Assembly: GCF_041447285.1 (NCBI RefSeq)
Contig: NZ_JBGMEB010000018.1
Coordinates: 34,955 to 98,954 of the forward strand
From: Methanomethylovorans sp041447285
GTDB lineage: Archaea > Halobacteriota > Methanosarcinia > Methanosarcinales > Methanosarcinaceae
Length of the DNA stretch: 64,000 nt
Direction of reading: 5' to 3'
In this document: positions 8,507-17,818 of the stretch, piece by piece
Layout: each line of letters begins with the position of its first letter
Numbering within the stretch: position 1 is the first letter of the stretch
Notes under the pieces: generated by a model
Told to the model about the DNA's origin: nothing
The model's database searches: none
What the model saw: the letters and a program-made list of their open reading frames with translations, nothing else
Program-made: the position numbers and the translations under genes

Positions 8507-8517
8507 AATAGGTAAAT

Positions 8518-8757
8518 TTACTTTTGATTATTATTCCGATCAGCTGTGTTGAATCCTATAAGCAAATAAGGTGTACAGTGTCTTGTCATACCTGTAAAAA
8601 GTCCTGTGAATGCTACCAACGCTGTAATCCATTTCCATAATCCAGGTTCTATCAGGTCCATAGCAAGTGTAACTATTGCTACGGAACCTATCAGTGCTCT
8701 TAATAACAGATCATATCCTCCCACGTTCTGTTGGGTCAATACTTCTTTAAGGTTCAC
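8518..8757 (-). CDS. DUF2892 family small membrane protein
   Basis: A 79-residue inner-membrane protein with two hydrophobic segments (LLLRALIGSVAIVTLAMDL and the following ITALVAFTGLFTGMT) and the C-terminal CTPYLLIGFNT that marks the YgaP-like DUF2892 family. The preferred start is GTG 8757, because an AGGAGG site lies six bases before it; an ATG further upstream would include that site in the coding region. The family is often linked to rhodanese or redox genes; here its neighbour is a flavin-binding-type protein on the opposite strand. Confidence 0.8.
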   Translation of the reverse strand: MNLKEVLTQQNVGGYDLLLRALIGSVAIVTLAMDLIEPGLWKWITALVAFTGLFTGMTRHCTPYLLIGFNTADRNNNQK

Positions 8758-8843
8758 ACAATACCTCCTTTTTAGCATTAGCAAGTGTCCCAATATTAAG
8801 ATATGGAATGAATCGCAGATTATCTCACAGTGAAGGAAGAGAT

Positions 8844-9293
8844 ATGAATAAACATGACAAAGACGTTGATAGTTTACTTGGTTCCCTGCTGGGAAATGAG
8901 CTCTTTGCTGTGCTTGCCACTAAAGCTCCGCAATATCCTTATACTAACCTTGTGGCTTTTGCAGCTACTGAAGATCTACAAAAATTGTTATTTGTGACCA
9001 CACGGTCCACACGTAAATATCTTTACCTTATCACCGATGAAAGAGCTTCTTTGCTTATTGACAATAGGTCAAACCGTTATACTGATCTAAAATATGCAAT
9101 GGCAGTCAATGCAATGGGAAGGATAAGAGAAATTGACCGTGAGCAATATCCAGATCTTTGGGAAATATATCTTCATAAGCATCCTTATCTAAGTGATTTC
9201 TTCAGTTCACCTTCATCAGCTCTGATGTGTATGAAAGTAGAAAAATACATCATTGTACAGCAGTTCCAGAATGTAATGGAGATTGATATGTGA
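8844..9293 (+). CDS. Pyridoxamine 5'-phosphate oxidase-like protein
   Basis: A 149-residue protein of the split-barrel FMN-binding superfamily. The segment AVLATKAPQYPYTNLVAFA followed by LLFVTTRSTRKYLYL is the standard FMN/substrate-binding part, and ASLLIDNRSN follows the usual order. The ATG at 8844 has a GGAAG ribosome-binding site; an earlier in-frame ATG does not. A heme- or flavin-linked reductase role is likely, but the ligand cannot be inferred. It is divergent from the DUF2892 gene by 86 bp. Confidence 0.82.
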   Translation: MNKHDKDVDSLLGSLLGNELFAVLATKAPQYPYTNLVAFAATEDLQKLLFVTTRSTRKYLYLITDERASLLIDNRSNRYTDLKYAMAVNAMGRIREIDREQYPDLWEIYLHKHPYLSDFFSSPSSALMCMKVEKYIIVQQFQNVMEIDM

Positions 9294-9385
9294 TGCAATT
9301 GAACCCTTTTATCAATGCTCTGTTTGAAAATTTTACACAGTAGTTACCAATAATTATATTTATTGCCACATATTATATTTGATTG

Positions 9386-10624
9386 ATGATAATACCAGTG
9401 GTTATCCTTTGTCTTGTTTTTTTCCTGACAATTACCAGACAGATAGGGAATGTTCGGCTTGACCTGTGGCAGATAATGGGTTTGGGTGCTCTTGCTGTGC
9501 TGCTGAGTGGTCAGATTCCTCTTCAGGAAGCTATGGAATCTATTAATGTTGATGTCATGTTGTTCCTTTTTGGTGTATTCGCAATTGGGCAGGCACTGGA
9601 AGCAAGTGGTTATCTTTCTCAGGTCTCATATAATTTCTTTAAAAGTGCCAAGAACATGGATGCTATTATACTCTTCGTACTCTTTGGAATGGGTTTAGCA
9701 TCAGCTTTTCTTATGAACGATACTCTGGCAATTATAGGTACTCCCGTAGTGCTTTTGCTTGCAAGACAACATCAAATCAATCCGAAGGTACTTTTGCTTG
9801 CATTGGCTTTTGCAGTGACTACTGGCAGCGTTGCAAGTCCTATCGGTAATCCTCAGAATCTCTTAATAGCATTAAATAGTGGTATCAAAGACCCTTTTGT
9901 AGTCTTTGCCCGATATCTACTGTTACCAACTATAATCAATCTTATAGTGGTATATTTTGTGCTCAAGTTCTTTTTCAAAGAACATTTTTCTACAAATGTT
10001 TTGAACCATTCACAACCTCAGATATGTGATGCAAAACTCGCGGATTTGTCCAGATTATCGCTTATTTTGCTTATCTCGTTAGTATGTGTGAAGATCCTCA
10101 TCCAGTTATTTTCCATCTCATTTGATTTCAGGCTAACCTACATTGCTCTTATAGCTGCTGTTCCGGTACTTGTCTTTAGCAAAAAGAGATTTGAGATCAT
10201 TAAAAAAATGGATTGGCATACTTTGTTTTTCTTTGCTTCGATGTTCATACTCATGGAAAGTGTATGGGACTCAGGTTTTTTTCAGGGAATCCTGGTAAAT
10301 ACAAAACAAAATGTTGTTTCTATTCCTATGATCTTAAGTGTAAGTGTGGTATTAAGTCAGTTCATTTCGAATGTACCGCTTGTAGCCCTTTACTTACCTA
10401 TCCTCTCTCATGCTTCAGTAGATACAGGAGGATTATTGGCACTTGCTGCTGGTAGCACGATTGCAGGAAATCTTTCTGTTCTGGGAGCAGCAAGTAATGT
10501 TATCATTATTCATAATGCAGAGAAAAAAGGTAATGTGACACTCAGTTTTATAGAATTTGCTAAAATCGGAGTGCCTCTTACAATAATCCAAACTGGAGTT
10601 TATTGGTTTTTCTTATCCCTTTAG
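9386..10624 (+). CDS. SLC13/ArsB-like anion or sodium-coupled transporter
   Basis: A 412-residue polytopic membrane protein of the ion transporter superfamily that includes ArsB, NhaD and SLC13 proteins. Features are GLASAFLMNDTLAIIGTPVVLLLAR near residue 112 and GSVASPIGNPQNLLIA near 155, the helix-hairpin motifs that line the binding site, and a second repeat with SQFISNVPLVALYLP in the C-terminal half. Whether it moves an oxyanion, dicarboxylate or Na+/H+ cannot be told from sequence. A TATA-like element close to the ATG suggests a leaderless message. Confidence 0.82.
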   Translation: MIIPVVILCLVFFLTITRQIGNVRLDLWQIMGLGALAVLLSGQIPLQEAMESINVDVMLFLFGVFAIGQALEASGYLSQVSYNFFKSAKNMDAIILFVLFGMGLASAFLMNDTLAIIGTPVVLLLARQHQINPKVLLLALAFAVTTGSVASPIGNPQNLLIALNSGIKDPFVVFARYLLLPTIINLIVVYFVLKFFFKEHFSTNVLNHSQPQICDAKLADLSRLSLILLISLVCVKILIQLFSISFDFRLTYIALIAAVPVLVFSKKRFEIIKKMDWHTLFFFASMFILMESVWDSGFFQGILVNTKQNVVSIPMILSVSVVLSQFISNVPLVALYLPILSHASVDTGGLLALAAGSTIAGNLSVLGAASNVIIIHNAEKKGNVTLSFIEFAKIGVPLTIIQTGVYWFFLSL

Positions 10625-10658
10625 GATTAGTCAGGAACAATCTTCTTATTTGCTGCAA

Positions 10659-11000
10659 TCAACATTTAGGGTTCAATATGTAAGTCCTGAACACAGCCTT
10701 GGCTTTTTCCGGTCCTAACTTTTCGGTGACCAGATCGATAAATACCTGCATGTAATGGGGAGGCACACAGCTAAGACTTTCGCTTCCGTTTTCAATTAGT
10801 GATAGCAAATACTGCAGGTCTTCTAAAGTAAGTTTCTCTAATCTGTCTTTGAAATCACTCTCATTCACTGCAAAATGGTTTGCAAGAGGCGGTAGGATAG
10901 ATTTATAGCTAGAACCGGAACCAGCACAGTCCAAGTCATTACACTCCGGGGCTAGATGTTTTAAGATTTCTATATCTTTTTGAGAAAGCTGTCGTGGCAC
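10659..11000 (-). CDS. Small conserved methanogen protein, function unknown
   Basis: A 113-residue soluble protein that I do not recognise. The start is GTG, eight bases after a GGAG site. It is mostly helical by residue pattern and contains four cysteines, two in CNDLDC near the N-terminus, one in the middle and one at the last residue. These are not arranged as a zinc finger. It converges with the transporter gene upstream of it and is divergent from the Hsp20 gene. Confidence 0.65.
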   Translation of the reverse strand: MPRQLSQKDIEILKHLAPECNDLDCAGSGSSYKSILPPLANHFAVNESDFKDRLEKLTLEDLQYLLSLIENGSESLSCVPPHYMQVFIDLVTEKLGPEKAKAVFRTYILNPKC

Positions 11001-11203
11001 TTCTATTCTCCTCTTCTCGTTTGTTTTTCTCTTATCTATTATGGTCCGATGTTATTTACCTACTCCTCTAGGCAATGTGGTTAATAATTATTTTCCAAGT
11101 GTTCTTTCTGTAACGATGTCTGTAGTTAATGTAAATAAAAAAATTCAAACCGCACACTCTTATATACTTAAGTGCTCAAGGACGTTCTAAGTTGGTGGAA
11201 GAT

Positions 11204-11749
11204 ATGAAGGACAAAAGGAATAAAAAGGGTAAAATCAAAAATAAAGGTTCTTTTAATGAAGTTTTTGGCCCAGATTATTTCAATCATATAGATTCTCTAA
11301 TAATTAGGATGAAACAAAATCTGGGGACAGGTTTTAACAGATTCCCAGCACCTTTTATTTATGGCTTTTCTGTTATCGGGAATTCAGAAGAGGAATCTGA
11401 AATAAGGGAATTCGGTAGTCTGTATCTGGTATCTGGGGATGAATCAGGTGGGGAACAAAAATGCTTAATCCAAAAACACAAACCTTTGATAGATATAGTA
11501 GAAAAAGAAAATGAAATTTACGTTACTGCGGAGCTTCCCGGTATATCGAAAGGTCAGATTATTCTCAAAGCTACGGATAGTATCCTTGATTTAAAGGCTT
11601 CTCACGGCGAGCGCAAATATTCGGAGCAGATTGTACTTCCTTCAAAAGTTGACCCCCATAGTGCACGGGCCACTTGCCGCAATGGCATACTGGAGGTCAT
11701 TTTAAAGGTATTTGATGCTGAAAAAACAGTACTTGTGTGCATAGAATAG
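11204..11749 (+). CDS. Hsp20/alpha-crystallin family protein
   Basis: A 181-residue small heat-shock-type protein. The alpha-crystallin domain runs from about residue 95 to 175: PLIDIVEKENEIYVTAELPGI and the late NGILEVILKVF are the typical first and last beta strands. The N-terminal 35 residues are very basic and followed by a variable region. The usual C-terminal I-X-I tail is absent, so oligomer assembly may differ. I prefer ATG 11204 (GGTGG site before it) to an upstream TTG. A TATA box TTATATACTTA lies near 11159-11169. Confidence 0.85.
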   Translation: MKDKRNKKGKIKNKGSFNEVFGPDYFNHIDSLIIRMKQNLGTGFNRFPAPFIYGFSVIGNSEEESEIREFGSLYLVSGDESGGEQKCLIQKHKPLIDIVEKENEIYVTAELPGISKGQIILKATDSILDLKASHGERKYSEQIVLPSKVDPHSARATCRNGILEVILKVFDAEKTVLVCIE

Positions 11750-11837
11750 GATGCTTTTTAAATCGCATTTTCTTCTCTATTGATTTTGTTATGATCTTTT
11801 TTTAGGTAAATCTTTCATATTTTATCATATCACTTTT

Positions 11838-11851
11838 GACTATATATAGTC
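11838..11851 (+). promoter_or_regulatory. Palindromic TATA element of the mrp operon
   Basis: GACTATATATAGTC is a 14-base perfect palindrome containing a TATA box about 27 bases before the likely transcription start for mrpA. Its symmetry could also serve a dimeric regulator, but TATA boxes are often partly symmetric. Confidence 0.5.
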
Positions 11852-11902
11852 TCCAATCTTCATTAAAAACAATTATATATGCGTGTGGTTATGGGGGTAG
11901 GC

Positions 11903-14269
11903 ATGGACCCTTTCACATCGATAACATCGGCGGTATTTCTGCCATTTGTGTTGGCAGCTGTGGTGCCAGCATTAGAGAAGTTATTAAAACATAGAATTGG
12001 CTGGTTTGCTTCACTAATTGCTTTCATAAGCTTTCTTTTGATCGCCAGTATTATTCCTGTGGTAATGCATAATGATCCTTTTCAAGCTTCTGTGGAATGG
12101 CTTCCTTCAATGGGCGTGGACTTTAGCATATATGCAGACGGCCTAAGTGTTTTGTTCGGTATCATTATAACAGGTATAGGCATAATTATTATGTCCTATT
12201 CCACTGCTTACATGGGGCATAAAGAAGATTTGCCTCGATATTATCAATGGCTTCTTCTCTTCATGGGTTCAATGCTTGGAATGGTGTTCTCTGCCAATAC
12301 TATAATGCTCTTTATATTCTGGGAACTTACCAGTATCACCTCTTTCATGCTCATCGGTTATTGGAGGCACAAACCAGAATCAGTCTATGGTGCTACTAAG
12401 TCTTTGCTTGTGACAGCAACTGGCGGACTTTTCATGCTTGCAGGTTTTATCGTGTTGCGTGCTATTACAGGCACATTTGATCTGCCTACAATCCTGCAAA
12501 ATGAGGCACTTATACAGGCATTACAAAGCCACAAACTGTTCCTTGCAGCTCTTGTACTAATCTTCATAGGAGCAGCATCAAAATCTGCTCAGGGTCCTTT
12601 CTACATATGGCTTCCTAATGCGATGGAAGCTCCAACTCCAGTAAGCGCATTCCTGCACTCAGCTACGATGGTGAAAGCTGGTATATATCTCGTTGCCAGA
12701 GTCCATCCAATATTCTCAGGTACTGAAGCCTGGTTTGTGTTGGTTAGTGGTACAGGTATCATTACAATGCTGGTTGCAGGGTTCCTTGCATTCAGGCAGA
12801 CTGATATAAAAGCCATACTTGCATATTCCACTATCAGCCAGTTGGCATACATAATGACCATGTTTGGCTACACCACATATCAGGAACCCGGAATGGGTGT
12901 TGCTGCTGCAACTTTCCACTTGCTCAACCATGCAACTTTTAAAGCATGTTTGTTCCTTGTAGCAGGTATTGTTGCACATGAAGCTGCAACTCGTGATATT
13001 ACCCGGCTTGGTGGCTTAAGGCACGAAATGCCTATCACGTTCATTATCGCAACCATTGGTGCTCTTTCTATGGCAGGAGTGCCGCCTCTTAACGGATTCT
13101 TAAGCAAGGAAATGTTCTATGAGTCTTCCATAGAAATGGGACATGCCCTTGGAAGCCCTTTCACATTCATTATGCCTGCACTGGCAGTCGCTGGAGGAGT
13201 CTTCACTTTTGCATATTCAATAAAGTTCATAGCAGCTATTTTCTTGGGTAAGCGTCCTGAAAAAGGATTGCCACCTCATATCCACGATCCATCTTTTGTT
13301 ATGATCGCTCCAGCAGCTTTCCTTGCCGGACTCATTATACTTTTCGGACTTGTACCATCTCTAGCTGTACAAACCTTCGTGGAACCTGCAGTTTCTTCCA
13401 TTATGATGGAGACTCAGAATTTACATGTCCAGTTATGGCATGGGTTTACCACTTCTCTGGTAATGACCTTAGTTACGTTCCTGCTAGGAGCCTTGGTATA
13501 CACAAAGTATGATTCTATAGCAGAATGGCAGAACAGCTTTAATCGTAAGTACCCACTGATCAGTGTAAATTATGTGTATGATGGTCTTGTAAACAACGCA
13601 AAAGGCACTCTAAAAGGCTTTTCGTCTTTCATGCAGCCAGGCCCTGTAAAGAATTATATGCTTGCCTTTTTGGGATTAATGGTCTTGTTGTTTGCAATAC
13701 CTTTCTTCAAACTTGCAGGAAACTCCATGCCTGTCCTGAACTTTGATGTAGAACCTTACGAAGCACTTGTATTCATATTCATGATTATAGCTGCTGTAGG
13801 TGCAGCAGTATTACCTAAATATTTGCAGGCAATACTCTCTCTCTCCGCTCTTGGTTATCTCGTAAGTTTGTTCTTTATATATCTCTCAGCTCCAGACCTT
13901 GCACTTACACAGGTACTTGTAGAAACTCTTTCTACGATCATTTTCTTGCTTGCCATTGTCAAGATACCACAAACGTTCAAGGAGCATATTTCTCCATCTG
14001 TGTTTATTAGAGATGCTCTGATATCGGTTGTTGTAGCATCTGTTGTATTGATACTGTTGTTATATGCAAACCAGGGCATCGTACCTCCATTTGAGTCTTT
14101 GTCTTACTATTTCATAGAAAAGAGCTGGCCTCTGGCAGGTGGTCATAATATTGTTAACGTGATTATAGTAGACTTCAGAGGATATGATACATTGGGCGAA
14201 ATATCTGTTATGTGCCTTGCAGCATTGGGTGTTTATAATATTATACGCAGCAGGGGTGAGAGTCAGTGA
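11903..14269 (+). CDS. mrpA: Mrp Na+/H+ antiporter subunit A
   Basis: Large NuoL-like subunit of the Mrp multisubunit Na+/H+ antiporter, in the cytoplasmic membrane. I choose ATG 11903 (788 residues, MDPFTSITSAVFLPF) because a GGGGGT site precedes it; an ATG 24 bases upstream is also possible. The proton-channel region FWELTSITSFMLIGYW and the PTPVSAFLHSATMVKAGIYL segment match complex I antiporter modules. The C-terminal 200 residues carry the extra MrpA/MrpB-type helices. In Methanosarcina, Mrp uses or balances the Na+ gradient made during methanogenesis. It is the first of seven overlapping genes. Confidence 0.95.
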   Translation: MDPFTSITSAVFLPFVLAAVVPALEKLLKHRIGWFASLIAFISFLLIASIIPVVMHNDPFQASVEWLPSMGVDFSIYADGLSVLFGIIITGIGIIIMSYSTAYMGHKEDLPRYYQWLLLFMGSMLGMVFSANTIMLFIFWELTSITSFMLIGYWRHKPESVYGATKSLLVTATGGLFMLAGFIVLRAITGTFDLPTILQNEALIQALQSHKLFLAALVLIFIGAASKSAQGPFYIWLPNAMEAPTPVSAFLHSATMVKAGIYLVARVHPIFSGTEAWFVLVSGTGIITMLVAGFLAFRQTDIKAILAYSTISQLAYIMTMFGYTTYQEPGMGVAAATFHLLNHATFKACLFLVAGIVAHEAATRDITRLGGLRHEMPITFIIATIGALSMAGVPPLNGFLSKEMFYESSIEMGHALGSPFTFIMPALAVAGGVFTFAYSIKFIAAIFLGKRPEKGLPPHIHDPSFVMIAPAAFLAGLIILFGLVPSLAVQTFVEPAVSSIMMETQNLHVQLWHGFTTSLVMTLVTFLLGALVYTKYDSIAEWQNSFNRKYPLISVNYVYDGLVNNAKGTLKGFSSFMQPGPVKNYMLAFLGLMVLLFAIPFFKLAGNSMPVLNFDVEPYEALVFIFMIIAAVGAAVLPKYLQAILSLSALGYLVSLFFIYLSAPDLALTQVLVETLSTIIFLLAIVKIPQTFKEHISPSVFIRDALISVVVASVVLILLLYANQGIVPPFESLSYYFIEKSWPLAGGHNIVNVIIVDFRGYDTLGEISVMCLAALGVYNIIRSRGESQ

Positions 14270-14682
14270 CTACTGTAATTACAAAAATGATCACTAGAGT
14301 ATGTTTACCTTTAGCGATATTATTCTCTATTTCACTTTTACTTGCAGGACATAACACTCCAGGAGGAGGTTTCATCGGAGGCGTTATGTTCGTTGCCGTG
14401 GTGGCTCTTACATATGTGGTGTATGGCATTAAAGAGATCAAAAAATCATTCAATCCGGATTGGGGTAAATGGTTTGGTTTTGGATTAACCATATCTGCAC
14501 TAACAGCTTTTGCAGCCCTACCATTTGGTCATAACTTTTTCAGGAGTGCAGTAGAGTTTATTAATATACCGTTTGTAGGTGAGATTGGATTAGTTTCTGC
14601 CGGGTTATTTGATATAGGTGTGTATTTTGTGGTAATAGGTTCCTTGCTTACTATATTCCAGATGGTTGGTGAAGATAAATGA
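14266..14682 (+). CDS. mrpB: Mrp Na+/H+ antiporter subunit B
   Basis: A 138-residue membrane protein with four hydrophobic segments, corresponding to MrpB/MnhB. The GHNTPGGGFIGGVMFVAVVAL segment near residue 28 is the family signature. The start overlaps the mrpA stop by four bases and the stop overlaps mrpC by four bases, so the subunits are translationally coupled and probably made in fixed ratio. The initiation codon is GTG. Confidence 0.94.
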   Translation: MTTVITKMITRVCLPLAILFSISLLLAGHNTPGGGFIGGVMFVAVVALTYVVYGIKEIKKSFNPDWGKWFGFGLTISALTAFAALPFGHNFFRSAVEFINIPFVGEIGLVSAGLFDIGVYFVVIGSLLTIFQMVGEDK

Positions 14683-15095
14683 ATAACGCATTGCTGTCCT
14701 TCATAATAGCCGTGCTTTTCGGGATAGGGACTTTCCTGATCCTGCGCAGAGACATTGTGAGGGTAATAATTGGTTTAAGTATAATGTCTCATGCTGTGAA
14801 CTTGCTGATAGTATCTGTAGGAGTATTTAGCGGAAAGCAGATACCAATTCAAACAACAGATGAAGTCATTCCAACAAGCACTATATTCATTGACTCTCTG
14901 AAAACTGGTGTGCTTGCTCCAATATTGAATGGGACTGCACCAACTCAATATGTGGATCCACTTGTTCAGGCTTTGGTCCTGACAGCTATAGTAATTAGTC
15001 TTGCGACAACTGCTGTAATCATTATACTTGCATATCGTCTCCATGAAGAATACGGTACTACTGATATACAGAAAATAAAGAGGTTGTGGGGATGA
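14679..15095 (+). CDS. mrpC: Mrp Na+/H+ antiporter subunit C
   Basis: A 138-residue NuoK-like subunit with three hydrophobic helices. VRVIIGLSIMSHAVNLLIV and DPLVQALVLTAIVISLATTAVII contain the conserved polar residues of this family. An insertion of about 25 residues (near 52-80) lengthens the loop between helices two and three, as is common in Mrp. It overlaps both neighbours by ATGA-type junctions. Confidence 0.94.
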   Translation: MNNALLSFIIAVLFGIGTFLILRRDIVRVIIGLSIMSHAVNLLIVSVGVFSGKQIPIQTTDEVIPTSTIFIDSLKTGVLAPILNGTAPTQYVDPLVQALVLTAIVISLATTAVIIILAYRLHEEYGTTDIQKIKRLWG

Positions 15096-16630
15096 GCTCG
15101 ATAGTTGTTCATTTCCCTATTTTGCTGATAGCTACTCCTATATTAGCTGCAGCTTTTTCAATGATGCTGCGTTCAAAACCCACGATTCAGGCAGGACTCA
15201 GTTTACTGGTTTCTTTTTCACTTGTGGTCATGAGTGCCATTCTACTTCTGATAGTATGGAATTCAGGGATACAGGTTTATGAAGTAGGAGAATGGGGTAA
15301 GTACGGAATTGTACTTGTGGCAGACCTGCTCAGTGCAGGTATGGTTATGCTAAGTTCAAGTCTATCTTTCCTTTCGCTCATATATTCTCTGGATTATATT
15401 GAGAAACGCTCCTTATCCACTTATCATCCTCTGTTCAATCTCTTAGTAGCAGGATTGCATGGTTCTTTCCTCACAGGTGATATATTCAATTTATTCGTGT
15501 TCTTCGAAGTACTCCTGTTGTCATCCTGCGGACTTGTAATGGCCTTGGAAGCAGATGGAGTAACAAAGAGTTCGGATAAGTTAGAAGCAACTTTCAAATA
15601 CCTTATTTTGAACATGCTAGGTTCTATAGTGATGTTAATAGCTGTTTCTTCATTATATGCGACCACAGGAACACTGAACATGGCTGATATCTCAGTAAAG
15701 CTCAGTGCAATGCAAGCTGCAGGGACCCTTCCGTGGTATATATTTCCCATTGGTCTGATGTTCATAGTCGTTTTCGGAAACAAAGCAGCTATATTCCCCC
15801 TACACTACTGGTTGCCGGATGTACATCCAACAGCGCCGTCCCCCATAAGCGCCATGCTAAGTGGTGTGCTCATAAAGGTAGGTGTCTATGGCATGCTGAG
15901 GGTATTCTTCTTTATATTCAGAGATGTACAGGGAATGTTCCAGTCTATCATAATTGTACTTGCCTTGTTTACAATAGGAGTTGGTGCTGCATCTGCAGTT
16001 GCCCAGACAGATGTTAAAAGATTACTTGCATATTCCAGTGTGAGCCAGATAGGTTATGTGTTTTTAGGCATTGGTTTTGGAAGCGTTGGTGCCGTTGCAG
16101 CTTCTCTTGTATACCTGGTCAATCATGCGCTTGCTAAGACTTTGTTGTTCCTTACTTCAGGAGGCATCATCCATCATGCAGGAACACGTGATATGCATAA
16201 AATGGGTGGAATGGTAAACAGTTCCCCTTTCATGGCAGCGGCTTTCCTAATAGGTGGAATGTCCATAGCAGGACTGCCCCCAATGGGAGGTTTCATTTCC
16301 AAATTCGTTCTCTTTGATGCCGGTATCGTTGGAGGACACTATACAGAAATAGCAATAGCTCTTCTGTTCGCTATATTTTCACTGTTTTATATGTTCAGAG
16401 CTTGGTTGCTTATGTTCTGGGGTGAAAAGAGAGATGTAAATGTACATGGGGAATATTCAAAACATGCTGCATCGCCTATGATGTACGTGCCAATTGTTAT
16501 TCTGGCATTGATGGTGGTCTTTATTGGTGTGTATTCGGAACCTTTACTATCCCTGGCTCAGGCAACTGCGGCACAGATACTTGATCCGCAACCTTACATA
16601 GATGCAGTTCTCACGAGGGTGGTAAGATGA
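15092..16630 (+). CDS. mrpD: Mrp Na+/H+ antiporter subunit D
   Basis: A 512-residue NuoM/NuoN-like antiporter subunit with about fourteen helices. Conserved channel features include LFVFFEVLLLSSCGLVM (glutamate in helix 5) and FPLHYWLPDVHPTAPSPISAMLSG with VLIKVGVYGM (lysines and prolines of the broken helix). The ATG overlaps the mrpC stop (ATGA); a GTG two codons earlier is possible. Its role is proton or sodium movement inside the Mrp complex. Confidence 0.95.
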   Translation: MSSIVVHFPILLIATPILAAAFSMMLRSKPTIQAGLSLLVSFSLVVMSAILLLIVWNSGIQVYEVGEWGKYGIVLVADLLSAGMVMLSSSLSFLSLIYSLDYIEKRSLSTYHPLFNLLVAGLHGSFLTGDIFNLFVFFEVLLLSSCGLVMALEADGVTKSSDKLEATFKYLILNMLGSIVMLIAVSSLYATTGTLNMADISVKLSAMQAAGTLPWYIFPIGLMFIVVFGNKAAIFPLHYWLPDVHPTAPSPISAMLSGVLIKVGVYGMLRVFFFIFRDVQGMFQSIIIVLALFTIGVGAASAVAQTDVKRLLAYSSVSQIGYVFLGIGFGSVGAVAASLVYLVNHALAKTLLFLTSGGIIHHAGTRDMHKMGGMVNSSPFMAAAFLIGGMSIAGLPPMGGFISKFVLFDAGIVGGHYTEIAIALLFAIFSLFYMFRAWLLMFWGEKRDVNVHGEYSKHAASPMMYVPIVILALMVVFIGVYSEPLLSLAQATAAQILDPQPYIDAVLTRVVR

Positions 16631-17121
16631 AAAAATTTATTCCTCTGGCAGCTCTGTTTGGAATAGTATGGTGCTTCGTGCATGGTACTTTCAGCATTAA
16701 TAGCCTTGTGTTTGGCTTACTGGTAGGTTTGGTCTGCATAAGGCCATTCAAGTTCCTTTACAAGCCAGAATCAAATTTCAAATTATTCTCTCCTCCAACC
16801 CGCATAATTTCAATTATACGGTATTTCATGGTACTTATAAAGGAGATTATCAAAGCTAATATAGTGGTAGCTAAGATTGTATTAAAACCGAAAATCGATA
16901 TAAAACCCGGTATTATTGCCGTACCTATCAGATGTAAGACAGATATGGGTATTACTGCAATAGCAAACACAATAACGCTTACTCCTGGTACTATTACTGT
17001 AGATATATCTGATGATAAATCACTTCTATATGTGCATTGCATAGATGCATCGGATCCCAAAGCAGTAGCTGCATCTGTTCGCAACGATCTTGAAAAATAT
17101 GTACTGGAGGCTTTTGAATGA
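16627..17121 (+). CDS. mrpE: Mrp Na+/H+ antiporter subunit E
   Basis: A 164-residue subunit with two to three N-terminal membrane helices and a soluble C-terminal domain. NTITLTPGTITVDISDDKSLLYVHCID is the characteristic MrpE motif. It overlaps mrpD by four bases (ATGA) and mrpF by four bases. MrpE has no complex I counterpart and is needed for assembly or activity in characterised Mrp systems. Confidence 0.94.
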   Translation: MKKFIPLAALFGIVWCFVHGTFSINSLVFGLLVGLVCIRPFKFLYKPESNFKLFSPPTRIISIIRYFMVLIKEIIKANIVVAKIVLKPKIDIKPGIIAVPIRCKTDMGITAIANTITLTPGTITVDISDDKSLLYVHCIDASDPKAVAASVRNDLEKYVLEAFE

Positions 17122-17381
17122 TCAGTTTACTGGATTTTTCACTAATACTTATGGTTCTCGCATTCATACCCTGTATCTATCGTATAATTAAGGGCCCCAC
17201 TATCGCTGATAGAGTTATATCTCTGGATGCTCTGACAACTGTAATTATAGTGATGCTTGGGGCATATTCATACGATCATAACTCTGCATTCTTCATGGAT
17301 GTGGCTCTTGTTCTGGCAGTGATTTCCTTTGTGGGTACTGTAACTGTAGCCAAATATCTGGATGAAGGGGTGGTTCTGTGA
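17118..17381 (+). CDS. mrpF: Mrp Na+/H+ antiporter subunit F
   Basis: An 87-residue protein with three helices. The segment KGPTIADRVISLDALTTVII (residues about 22-41) with its conserved aspartate is the MrpF signature. It is coupled by overlap to mrpE and mrpG. Confidence 0.93.
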   Translation: MISLLDFSLILMVLAFIPCIYRIIKGPTIADRVISLDALTTVIIVMLGAYSYDHNSAFFMDVALVLAVISFVGTVTVAKYLDEGVVL

Positions 17382-17734
17382 GCATGATCAATACATTCTT
17401 GAATGTTCTGAGTGATATAGTGCTGCTAATAGGTTTGTTTTTCGTGTTCCTTGGCATGCTAGGTCTTCTGCGCTTGCCGGATGCCTACAATCGTTTGCAT
17501 GCGACGGCCAAGATCGGTACCCTCGGAGCCTTTGGTGTAATGCTAAGCATAGTTCTGAGGACCGGATTCTCGCCTCTGGGAGTCAAGGCTATAGCTGTTG
17601 GTCTGTTTTTACTTCTCACAGCTCCCATAGCGGCTCATATGATAACAAGAGCAGCACACAGGCATGGAGTAGGGCTTTGTAAAGAATCTGTGGTAGATGA
17701 ATATGGAAAGGCATGTAAGCTGTCAAAAAAATAA
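17378..17734 (+). CDS. mrpG: Mrp Na+/H+ antiporter subunit G
   Basis: A 118-residue subunit with three helices, starting at GTG 17378 in a GTGA overlap with mrpF. FRLPDAYNRLHA-type sequence (here LRLPDAYNRLHATAKIGTLG) is the MrpG signature. It is the last gene of the complete mrpABCDEFG set. The downstream gene is on the opposite strand, so the operon ends here. Confidence 0.93.
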   Translation: MSMINTFLNVLSDIVLLIGLFFVFLGMLGLLRLPDAYNRLHATAKIGTLGAFGVMLSIVLRTGFSPLGVKAIAVGLFLLLTAPIAAHMITRAAHRHGVGLCKESVVDEYGKACKLSKK

Positions 17735-17793
17735 GACTTCATACTTTCATTTTTTTATTTTTAACTCGATGAGAATTTAAAAGAGCATGGAAT

Positions 17794-17818
17794 AAGAAAA
17801 AATCCCCTTTTAGAGGGG
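17794..17818 (-). terminator. Intrinsic-type terminator overlapping the acetate transporter stop codon
   Basis: On the minus strand, CCCCT-CTAAA-AGGGG is followed by ATTTTTTCTT. The transporter stop codon TAA lies in the loop. A GC-rich stem followed by a U-run suits termination, and the overlap with the coding end leaves almost no 3' untranslated region. Confidence 0.6.
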
